Shown in pieces: positions 62,672 to 64,000 of a stretch of 64,000 bases of DNA. The stretch spans positions 32,933 through 96,932 of the forward strand of contig MWYY01000058.1 of the NCBI GenBank assembly GCA_002050355.1, given 5' to 3'. This DNA comes from Acidobacteria bacterium 28-9 (GTDB lineage Bacteria > Acidobacteriota > Blastocatellia > Pyrinomonadales > Pyrinomonadaceae). The notes below the pieces were generated by a model. The model was given only the letters and a program-made list of their open reading frames with translations. It made no database searches and was not told where the DNA came from. The translations under genes were made by a program, and so were the position numbers. Within the stretch, counting starts at the first letter, position 1. Each line of letters starts with the position of its first letter.

Positions 62672-63007
62672 ATGAAAATACTTGAATCAGTAGCACGAAC
62701 AATAAACGGCAATAGCGGCGATACGATTGCACGCGGCTCAGGCGAATCGCTTCGCTGTCAATTGAACGTCGTCGGCGTGTCAGGCACGAGTCCAGCGTTG
62801 AACGTCGTGATAGAGGACAGCCTTGACTCCGGCGCAACCTGGAATACAATCGGAACTTTCGCGCAAAAAACGACGTCGACGCGCGAAGTTATAAACATCA
62901 CACAACCGTTTTCCGAAAACCTGAGGGTGAGCTGGACAATCGCCGGAACTTCCGCAGTTTTCACGTTTAGCGTCGATTGGCACATTTCAACACGGAGGGG
63001 AAGCTAA
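62672..63007 (+). CDS. Beta-rich phage-like structural protein
   Basis: 111 aa from an ATG with AGGAG upstream. Strand-rich sequence (LRCQLNVVGVSGTSPALNVV, then SLDSGATWNTIGTFAQKTTS) of the type seen in small tail, neck or decoration proteins of phages. Its stop overlaps the next start (TAATG). The structural role is inferred from pattern and position. Confidence 0.6.
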   Translation: MKILESVARTINGNSGDTIARGSGESLRCQLNVVGVSGTSPALNVVIEDSLDSGATWNTIGTFAQKTTSTREVINITQPFSENLRVSWTIAGTSAVFTFSVDWHISTRRGS

Positions 63008-63566
63008 TGACACAGACACAAACAAAAGAAACGTCCGCCGTCGAATCGGCACAGGCAAAAATTGAATCAATTCAACAAGCGGTTGCCGCTGGAAACACAA
63101 AACTAAACGCGCAGGATTTAGCAAACGCACGGGCTGGCTCGAATTTGCGGAATTACAGCAACAAGCGGCGGAGATAGTCAAACAGACAAACATTGAAGCC
63201 GACCGAAAGGCGCACCTGCTCGACCTGCAAAAGCGACTGGAAGTAGTCGCCGGTTCGCGCAAAGTAGTTAATTCAAAATTCGCAGAGTTTGAGAAATCTT
63301 TGGCGAATTATCTGACAGCCGCAACGACTTATCAAAACAACCTGGACTCTATCAGAGGCGCGCTGCGAGAGGCGGGAATGCATCCGGGCGAGCAAATCGC
63401 AATCATCAATGGAGTTGGACCGGGTCAAACCTTCTTCGGCATCCAGATAACGGACATTCGGCGAAAACTTGAAATCGGCGAAGTTTCAGCCGAAAACATA
63501 TTGCCAAACGACGTAGTAAAACCAATCGTCGAACAGGCTTTGGGCGAATATAACCGTAACTTCTAA
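63007..63566 (+). pseudogene. Phage-like helical protein with an apparent -1 frameshift
   Basis: The ATG at 63007 starts MTQTQTKETSAVESAQAKIE and reads to KLNAQDLANARA, where it hits a stop at 63177. In the -1 frame the sequence continues without a break as GWLEFAELQQQAAEIVKQTN, ADRKAHLLDLQKRLEVV and onward through the ORF listed at 63300 to 63566. The shift occurs between about 63105 and 63135. Together the frames give a ~186-aa coiled protein. No classical slippery heptamer was found, so either a lost base or non-canonical frameshifting is possible. Confidence 0.65.
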
Positions 63567-63578
63567 AGGTGAGTAAAT

Positions 63579-64000
63579 ATGTCAAAAACAAATGGCAAAC
63601 AAATGGCAGGAAAGCGCGAAGACGGCACATTCGCGCCCGGTCATAAATTAGGCAATCGCTTTTCCAAAGGCGTTAGCGGCAATCCGAACGGACGACCGAA
63701 AATTACGAAATTAACCGATGCGCTCCGGCAACAAATCGCCGAAACTAACCCGGATGCTGATGACCAAACCGTTGCCGAAACGATTGCTAAAACCTTAATC
63801 ACACTAGCACTTTCGGGCGATGTGCAGGCGATTAAAGAAATCGCGAATAGAACTGAAGGCTTGCCAAAGCAATCGATTGATTTAGATATTCAGGCGACCA
63901 ATTGGCGCGAAGAGGCACGAAGATATGGAATTACAGAGGCAGAAGTTGCCGCCGAAGCACGACTATTACTCACAGAATTTGATGATGTCGGCAGCGACGA
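63579..64000 (+). CDS. DUF5681 protein, small-terminase-like (partial)
   Basis: The frame begins at an ATG 12 bp after the previous stop and is open to the window end, so it is not in the ORF track. N terminus GKREDGTFAPGHKLGNRFSK, then GVSGNPNGRPK, is the DUF5681 signature found in proteins encoded beside phage terminases. A helical region follows (ADDQTVAETIAKTLITLALS). It may recognise the packaging site, as a small terminase subunit does. Confidence 0.8.
   Translation, partial: MSKTNGKQMAGKREDGTFAPGHKLGNRFSKGVSGNPNGRPKITKLTDALRQQIAETNPDADDQTVAETIAKTLITLALSGDVQAIKEIANRTEGLPKQSIDLDIQATNWREEARRYGITEAEVAAEARLLLTEFDDVGSD

Larger units (their letters stand above)
56106..64000. mobile_element. 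Integrated phage-like or satellite element, truncated by the window edge
   Basis: Begins with an integrase gene reading toward folC, followed by a divergent regulatory region, an excisionase-like protein, a very large replicase and small phage-like genes including a DUF5681 protein near the terminase position. The replication genes use more GC-rich codons than the flanking chromosome. No attachment repeat was recognised in the 235-bp folC-integrase spacer and the far end is outside the window, so its size is unknown. Confidence 0.8.

Noticed and set aside
1-64000. CRISPR arrays
   Set aside because: No series of short, regularly spaced direct repeats and no cas genes were found; the tandem repeat at 11703 (two 14-mers) and others are too short.

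Overview
The window looks like a chromosomal segment from a moderate-GC, Gram-negative heterotroph. Evidence for an outer membrane is several lipoprotein signals, a DegP/HtrA protease, a beta-barrel-like protein and an L,D-transpeptidase. The gene style (Pkn-type kinase, DUF3108 and zinc-ribbon/TPR proteins, GNAT paralogues, cyanophycin genes, DHS-like polyamine gene) suggests Acidobacteriota, probably Blastocatellia/Pyrinomonadaceae. That assignment is inference, since no rRNA lies in the window.

Layout. 1-7 kb: the 5' part of an RtcB RNA ligase gene interrupted by an HNH-type intein, a Ser/Thr kinase, a SnoaL-like secreted protein, a GNAT enzyme, an AT-rich HEPN-like orphan, a 3' remnant of a TROVE/Ro60 gene, and thiL. 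7-16 kb: MerR regulator, tRNA-Pro with a truncated integrase, DegP/HtrA, then a potassium module made of a KdpD-like kinase, a broken kdpE, a c-di-AMP (ydaO/yuaA) riboswitch with terminator, two small envelope genes and a kimA-type K+ importer split by an in-frame TGA. 16-22 kb: arginine-to-polyamine genes (speA, DHS-like, speB) and glnA. 22-30 kb: small zinc-ribbon/TPR proteins, pyrF, a DUF3108 protein and the feoAB iron locus, whose feoB carries an exact 605-bp tandem duplication.

30-37 kb: a cyanophycin module (cphB, cphA and an isoaspartyl peptidase) into which integron cassettes have been inserted. Three ~113-bp attC sites, a half attC and two copies of a promoter plus attI-like sequence are visible. 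The cassettes encode a lipoprotein, a DinB-like protein and half an MreB. No integron integrase is present. 37-48 kb: cupredoxin lipoprotein, EF-G-like GTPase, three peptidoglycan enzymes, the SRP RNA, two tRNA-Ser genes, tadA, a DUF2270 protein and an esterase.

48-53 kb: a complete 4.76-kb IS1-family transposon with 35-bp perfect terminal inverted repeats and an 8-bp target duplication interrupts an inositol-monophosphatase gene. Its passengers are an XRE-ImmA/IrrE protein, two small proteins and a DNA methyltransferase fused to an Mrr-like nuclease domain. 53-56 kb: accD and folC. 56-64 kb: an integrated phage-like or satellite element with integrase, excisionase-like protein, a 1247-aa single-chain replicase (zinc motif, AAA ATPase, 3'-5' exonuclease and family A polymerase) and small phage-like genes running off the window.

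How the genes work together: cyanophycin (multi-Arg-poly-Asp) can store nitrogen; CphB plus the isoaspartyl peptidase would release Arg and Asp; SpeA/SpeB turn Arg into putrescine; GlnA handles ammonium. KdpDE, the c-di-AMP riboswitch and KimA form a potassium-homeostasis block. Four chromosomal genes (kdpE, kimA, feoB and the interrupted monophosphatase) carry lesions. The transposon insertion is clearly real; the other three should be checked against raw reads before being called pseudogenes.
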